Below are positions 1 to 9,868 of a DNA stretch of 26,262 bases, piece by piece. The stretch covers positions 196,930,611 to 196,956,872 of the forward strand of contig JBOZIK010000001.1 of assembly GCA_051453625.1 (NCBI GenBank), written 5' to 3'. The position numbers and the translations under genes are program-made. The notes under the pieces were generated by a model. It did no database searches, was not told the origin of the DNA, and saw only the letters and a list, made by a program, of their open reading frames with translations. Every line of letters begins with the position of its first letter. The stretch's first letter is position 1. This stretch comes from Welwitschia mirabilis (lineage: Eukaryota > Gnetophyta > Gnetopsida > Welwitschiales).

Positions 1-99
1 AGTAATAAATACCATGCTGATTAGATTTACAAATATAAAAAAATAAAAAACAATTTGAAAGTTTAAAGAGTTTTTAAGAAGACCTTTTGTAGAAAATTG

Positions 100-234
100 C
101 CAAAAAGTTGGTAAAAGTCATCAAAAAAAAAGTTGGCTACTAGTTGCCTTTTAATCGACAGAAAAAGTCGGCTTCATTAAGTCGGGGCTACTAGTCGCCC
201 ATGAGGCTACTAATCGCCTCCTTTTTAATCACTG
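100..234. mobile_element. Terminal region of a hAT-like DNA transposon running off the left edge
   Basis: The reverse complement of 220-234 reads CAGTGATTAAAAAGG, which fits a hAT-type terminal inverted repeat (CAGTG start, then an A-rich stretch). The first eight bases, CAGTGATT, are the same as those of the hAT terminus at 24879. Just inside it are three imperfect copies of a 14-base near-palindrome, GGCTACTAGTCGCC (135-148, 186-199, 205-218), as well as AAAAAGTCG and AAAGTTGG motifs that recur at the other hAT ends in this window. Subterminal repeats of this kind are known transposase-binding sites in hAT elements. The element body lies to the left, outside the window, so neither the target duplication nor the transposase can be checked. 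Confidence 0.5.
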
Positions 235-1530
235 GTGACAACAGATACTAAACATGATCATATGTGGAATATTTGTAGTTATCATCAACTTAAAATCAAA
301 TTTAGATGGTTTATAACAATTGTCATATGTTAATGAGCATAAAACACGGATTGCCCTTGGTTTTCCTGTTTGAAGGATCTTGGCAGCTGGAAAGGCAAAC
401 TGGGAATCGGTAGGAGATGTGATCATGCCAAGGTGTGGCTTGACCAAACCTCTTGGGATGAAATTGGCATTTCGTGACTTCTGACAGAGTTCTAACTTCC
501 AACAGGACGGTGATGACCCCATAGGTCAATAACTTCCAAAAGCATGCCTTACAACACATTGAAACATGTGCAAGATATGATTGACATACTGAATCATAAA
601 CCAAAATGTTAATGGATGTGAAATGGAAGAATCAAAGGCTAATTTCCCACAAATGATTACACAAAATCACATTGTGAAAAGGACTATCAAATCTAGGTAG
701 GGTTCAAGTGCTTGAGGATCATTTTAAATAACCAGGATTAAAAAAGCATAAGGTATGGAGTTTCAGGAGTTTATCATTGAACTTAGGAACAAGACACATT
801 ACAAACAATTGAAGAATGTCAAGATTGATGCTTAAATGTGAAGATAAAGAGTTAGTATTCCAAGACAGAAGATGGACACTTATTAAAAAAAGAACAAAGG
901 AAAAAAAAACATGCTTAGCACAGGGAAGAATTTGAAGACTAGCAAAGGAGAAAGACAAGGTACTGACCAGGCCATTGTGATGGATGGTCCATAATTGCTA
1001 AAGTTGAAGATAATGCAGAAGAAGTCCTTTGAGATTTTTTGAGCACACAAGCAAAATAAGACTTCCAGAGATGCCTATCCACCCAACAAATTCTTTACTT
1101 GTTGCAGAAGGAGGACAATAAACGCAGCTATGATATTCATGTCAAGTAAAGTAAGCCACAAGAAAAGAAAATTGCACAATAAAATGCAAAACTTGATTTA
1201 AAGGAATGAAAAGCAACACCAGAACTTAATCAACTACAAAACTGTCTAAATTGTGTACACAAAGAAACGCTATTGAGGTGAGGCTAGACTTAATTCAAGG
1301 GAAGATTGAAGAAGACAGTGAGAAGAGAACACTACCAATGATAGAAGACTAAATCCTTGGAAACTATAATAAGTTTTAAAGATTTTTGCCAAAGAATTTC
1401 TGAAGAAAATTTTCTAAGTTTGTGGTTGTGTTATGCACATATTCTTGCATGTTATTCAATATTTGTACGCAAATGACATGGCAAGTTTGTAAAAGTAAAC
1501 TTGCTCCTAGTGTTGATATATGTGCTTGAG
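235..1530. other. Non-genic stretch, nothing recognised
   Basis: AT-rich sequence with no frame I can match to a known family. Two overlapping open frames on the minus strand (about 229-604) have no motif I recognise. If the RAD54 gene continues to the left, this is part of its downstream intron or 3' flank. Confidence 0.4.
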
Positions 1531-2066
1531 GGCAGGTTGAATTTGGTCAACGAGTACTTACAAGCCCCTAGGCACCAACATTTGGTGATGGGTCGAATAG
1601 GACTGCACTAAAAGATATCTGGGAGTAACAAACTACAAGCAGACAAAACTTGGGACCATTAACTGGATGAAGGGGCTTGTAACTGGAACTACAAAGTCTT
1701 ATATACAGCTTTGTACTCTATGTGCCCTGCCAGGCCTAACAATCGCACCAAGCTCATTGTCACATAGAATATATTCAAGTACTGTTGCTAGAAATCAGAG
1801 CTAAGTTGGCAGCTTGCAACTACAAGCTCCTCCATAAAGCTTTGTACACTAGGTGTCATTCTCTGATATACGAGTATGCCACATGTAAGATTTAAGTTCA
1901 CAGCTGAAATGACCTTACAAGACAACAACTGAGACTTTGTGTACTAGTTTCCACACTTTATAAAAAGCATTACTTTCTTTCTCTTTGATCACTGTTAAAC
2001 TTGACCAAGCCCATTGCCATAAAGAAAATATGCAATTAATGTTGATAGCCAACAACCCTCCCTTGA
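1530..2066 (-). mobile_element. Possible minus-strand LTR preceded by a polypurine tract
   Basis: Read on the minus strand, a purine-rich run (CAAGGGAGGG, about 2056-2065) is followed at 2054 by TGTTGGCTATCAAC. This is the arrangement of a polypurine tract and the 5' TG of an LTR. The stretch below it has internal imperfect duplication: phrases such as AGCTTTGTAC (about 1709 and 1849) and a related CCAAGC-CATTG-CAT block (about 1749 and 2006) each occur twice. The other end of the LTR and any partner copy were not identified, and no retrotransposon coding sequence lies between it and the RAD54 exons. It may be a solo or truncated LTR; the lower boundary is a guess. Confidence 0.3.
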
Positions 2067-2264
2067 CATACAGAAGTTGGTATTAACAGACTCAGGCCTT
2101 TGGCCTTAGTGTAAACTTAGTCCAAAAACATGGCCATTAGGAAGCATCAAGTTGTCATTTAGATACTCTACTTGAGAGGTTCACTAAAGAATGACCAAGT
2201 AACCACTTGTGATTCTTTCAAGTTATAAAGTGAGTTACCCAACAGTGCAATTTCCAATGGCATC

Positions 2265-2270
2265 TTTATT
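2265..2270 (-). promoter_or_regulatory. Possible polyadenylation signal AATAAA downstream of the last visible RAD54 exon
   Basis: The plus strand reads TTTATT, so the minus strand has AATAAA about 140 bases past exon 5. If exon 5 is not spliced at GTAAGC but read through, the frame ends at a TAA at 2408-2406 and this could be the signal for a short 3' end. AATAAA is frequent by chance in AT-rich DNA. Confidence 0.2.
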
Positions 2271-2409
2271 CACAACCACTCCGTATAGCCACATTCGTTA
2301 AAATAGGATCTACATTTCAAATTAAGGGATGAATGGACTGTTTCGATGGATGTTTTATCCTTTCTGCTTATATTTTGAAACTGATCCAACAATCGAAGAA
2401 GCAGCTTAC

Positions 2410-3278
2410 TTTATGTTATCTTGCAATGAGAAAAGATCCCTGAGGTCTTCCATGGAAAGGGAATTAACCTGTAAATTCAAAATTGAATTATTGAAAAGCT
2501 CAATATTATGACGTCAATCATAGTTATTTGAGATTGTATAATATCCATGCAGGACCTGTTGATTTGGATCTTGTGTATGCCCTTGCTGAACTACTTTTTG
2601 TAAACCTTCTTTGGTCATTTGTCTCTGATAAACCTACTATGATCAGACAATATATAATTATTAATAAAGATAACAGGGCATGTCCCATACATATTATAAA
2701 AAATGGTGATCATCAAAGAAACTAAGAATGAAACCAATGGACTATGCAACAATAAATTTTGCCTACCTTTTCTTCAATTGTTCCAGCTGTAAGGAATCTA
2801 TAGATATATACCCTTTTGTTTTGCCCATCTCGCCACACCCTTGCAGCAGCCTGTCAAATACGCCAGTCTAAGAATCAATCTTTTTATTACTGAAATTAGA
2901 GAGAACCACATTTTTGCTACTATAGAGAACTAATTTCTCATAATATCATATCACATTACCTGTTTGTCATTGGCAGGATTCCAATCAGGATCAAAAAGAA
3001 TCAGGCGGTTTCCACCAATCAAATTTAAACCACATCCTCCAGCTTTACTGCTCAAAAGAAAAACAAACTCATTCTATACAAGACAAACAGAATCTACGTC
3101 ATGTTTGTGTATCTGGCAATTCCATATACAAAAATTAAAAAAAAAAAACAAATTAAACCTGCGAAAGATCGTTAAATCTCTGCACCAACTTCTTTCTCTT
3201 GGAAATTGAAGTTGTCCCATCAAGACGCAAAAATGGATATTTTTTTTCTCGACAAAGCTGAGCAAACAGATCCAATGT
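2410..3278 (-). CDS. RAD54: RAD54-like DNA repair helicase, five exons of the C-terminal lobe (partial gene)
   Basis: RAD54 is a SWI2/SNF2-family double-strand DNA translocase that works with RAD51 in homologous recombination in the nucleus. Five minus-strand exons join in frame: 3278-3159 (40 codons, [18 protein letters not shown]), 3073-2960 (38 codons, [13 protein letters not shown] and [12 protein letters not shown], helicase motif V region), 2850-2767 (28 codons, motif [12 protein letters not shown], then [12 protein letters not shown]), 2633-2556 (26 codons, [13 protein letters not shown]), and 2468-2410 (19 codons plus two bases, [10 protein letters not shown]). The introns (85, 109, 133 and 87 bases) all begin GT and end AG. 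No stop or frameshift interrupts the exons, unlike everything around them. Exons for the first RecA lobe, the N-terminus and probably the extreme C-terminus are missing. The exon preceding 3278 was not found nearby, so a giant intron or a truncated gene copy are both possible. The family call rests on the order and near identity of these motifs to plant RAD54 as I know it. Confidence 0.9.
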
Positions 3279-3969
3279 CTAACACAAACACACAGTAGTT
3301 AAAATATACAGCAAAATGGAGAAAGAATTCATATCAACAAAAAAGATTGTCATATAAATGTTTGATTGATACACTTTCTGAAGACATTTAAAAAGGGTAT
3401 CTTATCAACCAAGCTTCTTCAGGCCATTCATAAACACAGATTCCTCATATGTCAAGTTCCAGATTCCTTTCCCTTTGTGAATATTCCAGATGTTTGATAC
3501 ATTTGGAATTCTAGCAAATATTAGCCTGCATTCCAAATGCTTTAAAATCTGAACCTACACATGAGTGCTCCTCAAGAGGACTACAAAATTACTCTATGTA
3601 TAGGGTATTTGTCTTGTGTATGGATCATAATCATTATCCTTGAAGTCTATATTACAAGGGTCACATTAAGCATGGAACTATTTTAGTACAATTTATGTGT
3701 TACATTGTAGACGGACTTAGTGGTTTTCTTACTTCTGTAACAATTCAATTAATCACAGAACTACGTAATTTATTGAATGTATTGTTATTGATTCATTAGT
3801 TGCAAACTGACCATCGCTAGCTGTTACAGTATCATTTCACAAAAGTACTTAAGCAGGAGAAACATCAGTAACAATCCTACTTTAAACTTCATGGTTTATA
3901 CTTGTCTTTTTCCATTTCTTTGGTACAATGTTCTGTGCAGTTTTAAAATTTCTTGCCCTCACTCACACA
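3279..3969. other. RAD54 upstream intron sequence and probable degenerate 5' LTR of copia element 1
   Basis: The region starts with the intron upstream of RAD54 exon 3278 (acceptor AG at 3280-3279 on the minus strand). No further RAD54 exon is visible here. Because a copia primer-binding site starts at 3970 directly after CACACA, the preceding few hundred bases are probably the 5' LTR of that element. I could not place the LTR start because no second copy of the LTR was recognised. Confidence 0.35.
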
Positions 3970-3982
3970 TGGTATCAAAGCC
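3970..3982 (+). other. Primer-binding site of copia element 1
   Basis: TGGTATCAAAGCC differs by one base from TGGTATCAGAGCC, the usual plant copia primer-binding site complementary to initiator tRNA-Met. It follows CACACA, a typical LTR end. Confidence 0.75.
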
Positions 3983-4240
3983 TGATTTTTAAAACCATGG
4001 CATTGAGAGATTTGAACCTCTCTTCAAGTCAAAACTAAGTGATGAGATCAAACTCTATAACAACAAATCTGGAGGAAGAGTGGCATCAACTACTAGGACA
4101 TATCAGTCGCACATATCTTAAAACCACCCATCAATATCCAGAAAGGTTCCATAGTTGGATGTGGAAGCAAGATGTGTGAAAGTTCCCATTAAGCTAAACT
4201 AACATGGTCCTAAATACATAGTGTAGTAGAATAGAGAACA

Positions 4241-4865
4241 ACTCATCCTCTTGAGCTAATATATTTTGACATGAGAATAACAACCTCAGGAAGGCATAAC
4301 TTCTATCTACTGCTTGTAGAAGATTGTACTAAATTCAATTGGATTTATTTTCTGAATCGTAAGAATGAATCATTTATAAAATTCAACAAGTCCTGCAAAG
4401 AAGTCCAGAACAAAACTGTTTCAAAAATTGTCTATTCGAGGACTAACAATAAGGCTGAATATCTTTGGCGAATTTCTCGAATCCTTTAAATCAAAAGGAA
4501 CTGAACATCTTGCTTTTGCTCCATTCTAACTACTGCACAAGGGTGTTGCAAAAAGATAAATAAATTAAATAATGCAGCACCTACTATTTCAAGCTGGAAT
4601 GAAGCTATGTCAGGGAGAGGCAATAAATACTGCAGTTGTCCTTATAAACTGTCTTCCAACTCATAGCCCATAGGGCAAAAAACCATATAAGTTGTGGGAA
4701 GAGAGGAAACCAAATCTCAAAAATATCCAAACTGTTGGAGGCATAGTGTATTATTACACACAGTTTGGGGGAGAACATGATGTTAAATGCAATAAGGTCA
4801 TTCTGATGGATTACGCCAAGACTTCAAAAATTTATCATTTGGAGTCCAACAAAATTGTAAAGACC
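4241..4865 (+). pseudogene. Copia integrase core and C-terminal region, decayed
   Basis: Integrase joins the cDNA copy to host DNA. The frame opens with HPLELIYFDM, matching the start of the copia integrase core, with the first catalytic Asp kept (codon 4268-4270). It continues VEDCTKFNWIYFLNRKNE, then SRTNNKAEYL where the usual second-Asp motif TDNGGEF has Asp changed to Asn. After a stop near 4487, fragments equivalent to the PQQNGVAER block and PYKLWEERKPN follow in shifted frames. From 4692 an open frame carries KPNLKNIQTVGG and KTKNVNFDED, the copia pattern of KPxxxxLRxFG and RDVxFDE. Several stops and at least two frameshifts mean it cannot make a functional enzyme. Confidence 0.8.
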
Positions 4866-5194
4866 AAGAATGTAAATTTTGATGAAGACAATTTAGGCTA
4901 CAATGTTGATGCTCTTAGAACCACCATAGAAGACAGAACACAGGAATTAGAGACTGTGAAGCATGATGGGTCAGATAAAGAAGATGAAATGAAGTGGGGT
5001 GAAGGATCAAGGAACCTTTAATAATATTCCTAATCTAAAACCAGAGGAACCTAGTGCCTTAGAAGATACTGGTCCAAATGCAAATATAGATATCATGGTA
5101 GCATTAATCTATAGTTAATTATAAAGAAAGTGTGTAAGGGAGAATCTCGATGGAAATTTAATTTGTGATCTGATGTTCCCAGAATACCAACTAC

Positions 5195-5550
5195 AATGGA
5201 CTATAGCCCAAGTAGCATTCACAACCCACAAGAAAGGAAGCAATGGATGAAAAGCACAACATTATGATCTAACAAGAGGCGTGGGATTTGACGCCTCATC
5301 CCTCCAAGGATATCAGTGTTGTAGGGTCCAAGTGGTATTTTCTCCTAAAACTAACGCATGATGAACCTTGAGATAAATTCGAGACATGTACACTAGCAAA
5401 GGGGTATTCTTGGATTTCTGGTATTGACTATGAAGATCCATTTGCACCCACTGCCCAGATGAACACATTCAAAGTCCGTATCCACACGGTTACATAGGAA
5501 GGGCAAAATCCCTCCCAGATAGATATAAGAAATGCTGCTTCTATGTAGGA
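5195..5550 (+). pseudogene. Copia reverse transcriptase, N-terminal part, decayed and truncated
   Basis: Fragments in changing frames match the start of copia RT: TWDLTPHPSKD-like sequence, VVGSKWYFLLKL (compare GxKWVFKxK), LAKGYSWISGIDYEDPFAP (compare VAKGYxQxxGIDYxExFxPVA), and then QIDIRNAASM, equivalent to QMDVKNAFLHG with the first catalytic Asp retained. Homology ends there, just before the left end of the inverted copia element. The YxDD motif and everything downstream are absent. Confidence 0.75.
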
Positions 5551-5555
5551 ATAGA

Positions 5556-5950
5556 TGAAGACTCTTATAAGAACAACCAAAGAAAGCAGAAAACCAAACA
5601 GACAAGCACAATTTAATGATGTTTGGGCCCTTTCACCCTGCTTGAACTAGCACAAAGCTCTATTACATCAGTTGCAAAATCAGCAGTCACAACAAACACA
5701 AGTCGTTCCTCTAGCTCCAACCACAATCCACAAGCAAGAATGCAAATTAGTCCAACCACAATGACACTCTAACAAGGAAACCCTCTCCTTCTTTTGTAGC
5801 CTTTGGATTTGAGAAAAAAGCTACATTAACATTGACACCACGCACTCTCTTTTTTCCCCCGGACCTTATTTTTAACTTTACGACATAAGGTCACTATTAA
5901 CATAAAGGGGAAATATAGGATTTGTTTTCATAATAAGTTAATAACTAACA
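5556..5950 (-). repeat. 3' LTR of copia element 2
   Basis: On the minus strand it starts TGTTAGTTATTAAC at 5950, directly after the polypurine tract, and shares blocks with 9869-10234 such as TTTGGG(T)CCCTTT, CTATTA-ATCA and CAACCACA-AA. In the block 5652-5690 versus 9969-10007 I count 9 differences in 39 bases, 8 of them transitions, consistent with old methylated DNA. The lower end is uncertain by a few bases (5556 or 5562). Confidence 0.8.
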
Positions 5951-5961
5951 ATCTCCTTCTT
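5951..5961 (-). other. Polypurine tract of copia element 2
   Basis: The minus strand reads AAGAAGGAGAT immediately before the TG of the 3' LTR, the expected plus-strand primer site. Confidence 0.75.
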
Positions 5962-6050
5962 GAAGGCAAATCTCCTACCTTTCAAGCACCATAGACCAAA
6001 AAACAATCTAAAGAGTTATGTCAGTTGCAAACAGGCTTCATGTTATGAAG

Positions 6051-6880
6051 CTACAAGTCCAAGTAATGAAGTACAAAGTTGGTGCTTCCCCACATGTATA
6101 ATGTTTGCCAAAGTGACAACAACGTTTTCCTTTGTTTGAATGTTTTGAATCTACATATAGCTATTTCAATCACATAGCAAACAGAGTGGAACCTCAAGTC
6201 AATATGCTTAGTACTAGTATGATAAGTAGAGTTTTTAGCCCAGTGAAGAACACTATCACAAAACAAAGTGAAAACACTACCTTCACCAAGTTATGGACAA
6301 AGTTATCATGGATCAATGCCATGACAACCAACTAACAATAGCTCCACTAGGAGGGAAAACATACTCAAGAGTGGAAGGGCTAGTGTACACATAAGCAACA
6401 AAATCTACATCAACATATCCTATTACTTGGAGCCTAAGGGCTTCCTCCTCCAAACTACCATTAGTGAGTTGAGTACCTTTTAAGTATCACAAGATCCACT
6501 TAACCACCAGCTAAGGAGCCTAACCAGATCTACTCATAAACTTGCTAACCACTCCCACTACATGGGCAATGTCTAATCACATGCAGACCATGGCATGCAT
6601 CAACAATCCAACTACTGGTTTGCATGCAACTAATTCCATCAGCTTCTTATGATTGCTTCCATTAACTGCTTATCCTCTAAGTATTGAGGGCAATCCTTCT
6701 TGCTCAATTTAAAGTGAAATGCCAATGGAATACTGATAGTATGAGCACTTGCCATGCTAAAACACTATAAACCCTTTAAGGCGTATTCTTCCTAACTCAG
6801 CCACAAAAGTTTCTTAGTTCTATCCCTGATTGACTTCATCCCTAGAATTTGTTTGGGTAGGCCCATATCCTTCATTTCAA
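6051..6880 (-). pseudogene. Copia RT C-terminal region and RNase H, decayed
   Basis: RNase H removes the RNA strand during reverse transcription. On the minus strand, recognisable pieces occur in order: HFEMKDMGLPKQILGMK (6870s), DIAHVVGVVSKFMS and VKWIL-YLKGT (about 6490-6570), GYVDVDF (6400s, compare GYVDADxAGD), EYVFPPSGAIVSW (about 6330-6370), and FCDSVLHWAKN followed by TKHIDLRFH (about 6180-6260), the copia RNase H C-terminal signature. Stops and frame changes separate them. It belongs to the pol gene of element 2. Confidence 0.85.
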
Positions 6881-7560
6881 AATGCTTACCCCTTTCATGC
6901 TTGGGGCATTTAATTTTGCCCTTATCATTTTTTACTATAAGCATATCATCAACCTAAAATAACAACATGGTGATCACTCTCATTTGCCTAGAAAAGTAAA
7001 CATAGAAGTCTATTTTGCATCTGTGATATTGTTGCACTCTCATCAACAAATCAAACTTCTTCTACCATTGTTTAGGGCTTGTTTAAAACAATATAGACTT
7101 TTCCTTAGCACGCATTTGAAATTTGAATGCTTGGTATCAGCAAAACCTTCTAGTTGAACATTAAAGATTTCTTCTTCCCATCGCCATGAGAACGTAGTTC
7201 TAACATATAGCCACTTTAGTTCCAGATCTAAACAAGCAATCAAATACAAAGCAATTCTGATAGAAGATTGTGTACCAACTAGAGAAAAGATCTCAGTGAA
7301 ATAATTGGTTTCTATTCAACACCCTTTACCTTAAGCCTTGCCTTGTACCTAGTAAGGGGATACAAATCTTCCTTTAGTTAGAATAGCCATCTATTTGCAG
7401 TGCTTTCTCACTTTTTGGCAACTGTATTAGTTTCCCTATGTGATTAGCTATACCTGATTTCCACTCATCATGCATTACAATGTCCCACTACTTCCAACAT
7501 GACCTTGCCTTTGAAACAGTTTTTGGTTCTCCTCCATCAATTAGGAAAACATAATTTAAA
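6881..7560 (-). pseudogene. Copia reverse transcriptase with destroyed catalytic motifs
   Basis: On the minus strand the region encodes the copia RT core. The clearest stretch is 7249-7043, with LDLELKWLYVRTTFSW (compare LDxELxQLDVKTAFLHG; the first catalytic Asp is now Tyr), EEEIFNVQLEGFADTKHSN and LRKSLYCFKQAL (compare KKSLYGLKQAP). The YVDDMLI box is at about 6925-6950 as stop-VDDMLIV: the codon for Tyr has become TAG. Upstream, YKARLKVKGV-like sequence lies near 7330. Loss of the first Asp and a stop in the active-site box make it inactive. Confidence 0.88.
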
Positions 7561-7829
7561 CAATAAGAATACCTATCAAGTTGCTTTGTTACCTAAGTAG
7601 ATTCCTCACCCAATGTGAAATAGCCTTTTCTTTATTTTTAGCTTCTTGTTCTTCTTGTTCTTCATACATGTCATCTTCTTGTTTGCATTAAAGAATGTCT
7701 TCATTGCTAGAAATAGCTTCATGTTGCTCATTTTCAACATCATCATCATGAGCAAAACACTTTGACAACCTCTTCCTAAGGGAAGCTAAAATCAGGTGTT
7801 TCCACATCCTATTTCTCAACCTTGTTGGG

Positions 7830-8600
7830 ATAAAACAAATAGTCTTCTCTTAACGTCACCCCCTTAGGTTTCACCACCTCTTTACAAGCAAGATCACAAA
7901 GTCAATGTATCCACAATCATCATTCTCGAAACCAACAAGGATACATCTACATGCCCAATCATCCAACTTGGACCTCTGAGAGTTTTGTACATAAGAATGA
8001 ACTTCATAGCTAAAAATCCTTAAGTGTTGTTAGCAGATTCCCTTTCCTCTCCATAGAATTTCTAAAATCTAGCCATCCAAAGTAAATGAATTCACCTGTT
8101 AATGAGATACGTAGCAATACTAACTGCTTTAGCCCAAAAAGATTTGAGAAGGCCTACTCTACTAGGAAGCTTCTAGCATGGTCTAACAAGGCTCTATTAC
8201 ATCTCTCTTCCACTATATTTTGTTGGGGCATTTCAAAAGTAATATGTATAAACCCTTTTTGCTTGCAGAGAAGGCATACAAGGCGCATGCACCTCTATTA
8301 TCTATGAGAAGCTTCTTAACTTTTAGCCATGTCTTAGTTTCTACTAGGGAACAAGCTGCTTGAAAGCATCAAACATGATGTCCTCTGACTTCATCAGACA
8401 AACCCAAATTGTATGACTAAAATTGTTAATGAATGTGATAAAATTTTGCAAGCTAACAAAACAACAGTGATTAATAAGACTAGTGACATCCAAGTAGAGT
8501 AGTTCTAATTTGCTATCATTTTTAATATGTTTATTTCTTTGAAAATTGTCTCTACATAACTTTCCAACTTCAAGATCCTTCAGAAATCAAAGCTAGTAGA
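7830..8600 (-). pseudogene. Copia integrase, decayed
   Basis: On the minus strand the order is: LEVGKLCRDNF (zinc-finger end, compare CEGCxLGKQHRxxF), LELLYLDVTSL with the first catalytic Asp, FITFINNFSHTIWV, LLIDNRGACA (compare LRTDNGGEF, Asp kept), PQQNIVEERCNRALLDHARS (compare PQQNGVAERxNRT, Glu kept), then SKLDDWACRCILVGF (compare KLDxxAxxCIFVGY) near 7930-7990. Frameshifts and stops occur between nearly every block. The three catalytic acids survive as residues, but not in one frame. Confidence 0.82.
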
Positions 8601-9234
8601 GATAACAAAGCAATAAGAGATTTAGTTTGAACACTTTTAATTGTATTTGTCCAATGTGCCCTAAACATCTATTCTAGAAGCTGGTAACAACACCAACCTT
8701 TTCATATTTCGTACGAACAACAACAAATGGAATATATATGGAACCCTCTTCGTTCCTTTCAAAAACAATCATGGCACCCTTGTTCTACCATGTACCATCA
8801 ACAAACAAAAACTTGTAGCCAACTCATCAAACTGCCAAACAAATAGTAGATTCTTAGTGATTTTTGGACATGTTTGACATTCCTAACTCTTGTTAGGTTG
8901 TCTATCCTATTGTTTCAACACAATAGTGGCAAGTTCTAGACTTTGGAATGCTCTAGTGCCTACAACACAAGCTACTCCATACGAACATGCTCAATAGGAA
9001 CTAAAGCATCTGTTTGGATAAATACAAAAGGAAGCATCAATATATTGTATCCAAGCCTCTCCTGCATCTTAAGTCACATTTGCCTCTTACAAGTACAACA
9101 AGTCCTTTTTCACACAAGCCTTCTTCCTATAGAGCCAATATTCCAAGTTCTTACCTCGACAAGCTCTGTTGCTCTTACTTTGTTCACACCCTTTGTCTTT
9201 GCTACAAGAATGCCCCCTTCTAATTGCAGGTGCT

Positions 9235-9660
9235 TTACCAACAAGAGTCCACCATCTTAGTCTTTTCTACATTTAGCAACTTCGAAATAATAATGTTGAG
9301 TGGTGACCAAGTTTTGGGGGCAACCATCAAAGTAGCATGAACTATCTCCCATGAATCTGATAATGAATTTAGAACAGCCACTATTTTGATTTTGAAAACC
9401 CAATGAACAGTGTAAAATTTATTCATTCTGGTGGGCTGATCATATCTTTTGTTGAAGGCTTTCTAAAGGATGTAAGCATCTATGATTTCTCTACACACTA
9501 TTAGTACCTAATTTCTAAGACAAGGACAAATTAGTCCAAGCACTTTCTTGTTAAGCTTGTTCCATTTCACATCCAAAAACATCTTCAACCAATCATCATC
9601 TAACAACCTAGAAGCCACCTTCATTTCATCCTTTGATTACAGAACAATGTCACAACATTT
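9235..9660 (-). pseudogene. Copia gag (nucleocapsid precursor), decayed
   Basis: The open stretch 9426-9235 on the minus strand has LNSLSDSWEIV and LNIIISKLLNVEK, matching the conserved copia gag (UBN2 family) phrases LxxLPDSWExx and DxxxxLLxEExR. Upstream, DDDWLKMFLDVKWNKLN and AYILxKAFNKRYD-like sequence extends the match with interrupting stops. Gag forms the virus-like particle in the cytoplasm. The zinc knuckle was not recognised. It sits just inside the primer-binding site as expected. Confidence 0.7.
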
Positions 9661-9856
9661 TGAGTAGAGAAGATCTTCCATTAGGTTTTTTTCAATTAGC
9701 CTAGGTCTCTACTTCGAACAACCTGTCCATCCTCTGTAAGCACTTCATCTATATACATGACCTAGGTGAAAGAAAAATTAACCACAATGAAATAGAATAA
9801 TCAACTAATATAGACATTGTAAGAACACAAGGTCACCAAGAAATCCTAACCTGGAT

Positions 9857-9868
9857 GCTTTAATACCA
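9857..9868 (-). other. Primer-binding site of copia element 2
   Basis: The minus strand reads TGGTATTAAAGC, two transitions away from the standard plant copia site TGGTATCAGAGC, immediately inside the 5' LTR. Confidence 0.75.

Larger units (their letters stand above)
3970..5555 (+). mobile_element. Remnant Ty1/copia retrotransposon (element 1), interrupted on the right
   Basis: The element runs from a primer-binding site at 3970 through integrase (4241-4865) to the first part of reverse transcriptase (about 5195-5550). Only about 270 bases separate the primer-binding site from the integrase core, so gag, protease and the integrase zinc finger are deleted. The RT homology stops close to the left end of the minus-strand copia element at 5556-10234, suggesting that element inserted here. 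No continuation of RT was recognised after 10234. All reading frames contain stops or frameshifts. Confidence 0.75.

Noticed and set aside
2329-2725. Two plus-strand open frames
   Set aside because: They lie antisense to RAD54 exons 4 and 5 and have no protein-like similarity; they are shadows of the minus-strand gene.
2964-3265. Open frames on both strands over 2964-3265
   Set aside because: They overlap the RAD54 exons 2960-3073 and 3159-3278 in the wrong frame or run through introns.
5393-5611. Minus-strand open frame of 72 codons
   Set aside because: Antisense to the copia element 1 RT fragment and across the element 2 boundary; no recognisable motif.
8463-8472. CAGTGATT near 8463 as a hAT end
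   Set aside because: It lies inside continuous copia integrase homology on the minus strand with no break, so it is a chance match.
8943-9260. Plus-strand open frames of 105 and 69 codons
   Set aside because: Antisense to the gag-protease region of copia element 2; no family match.
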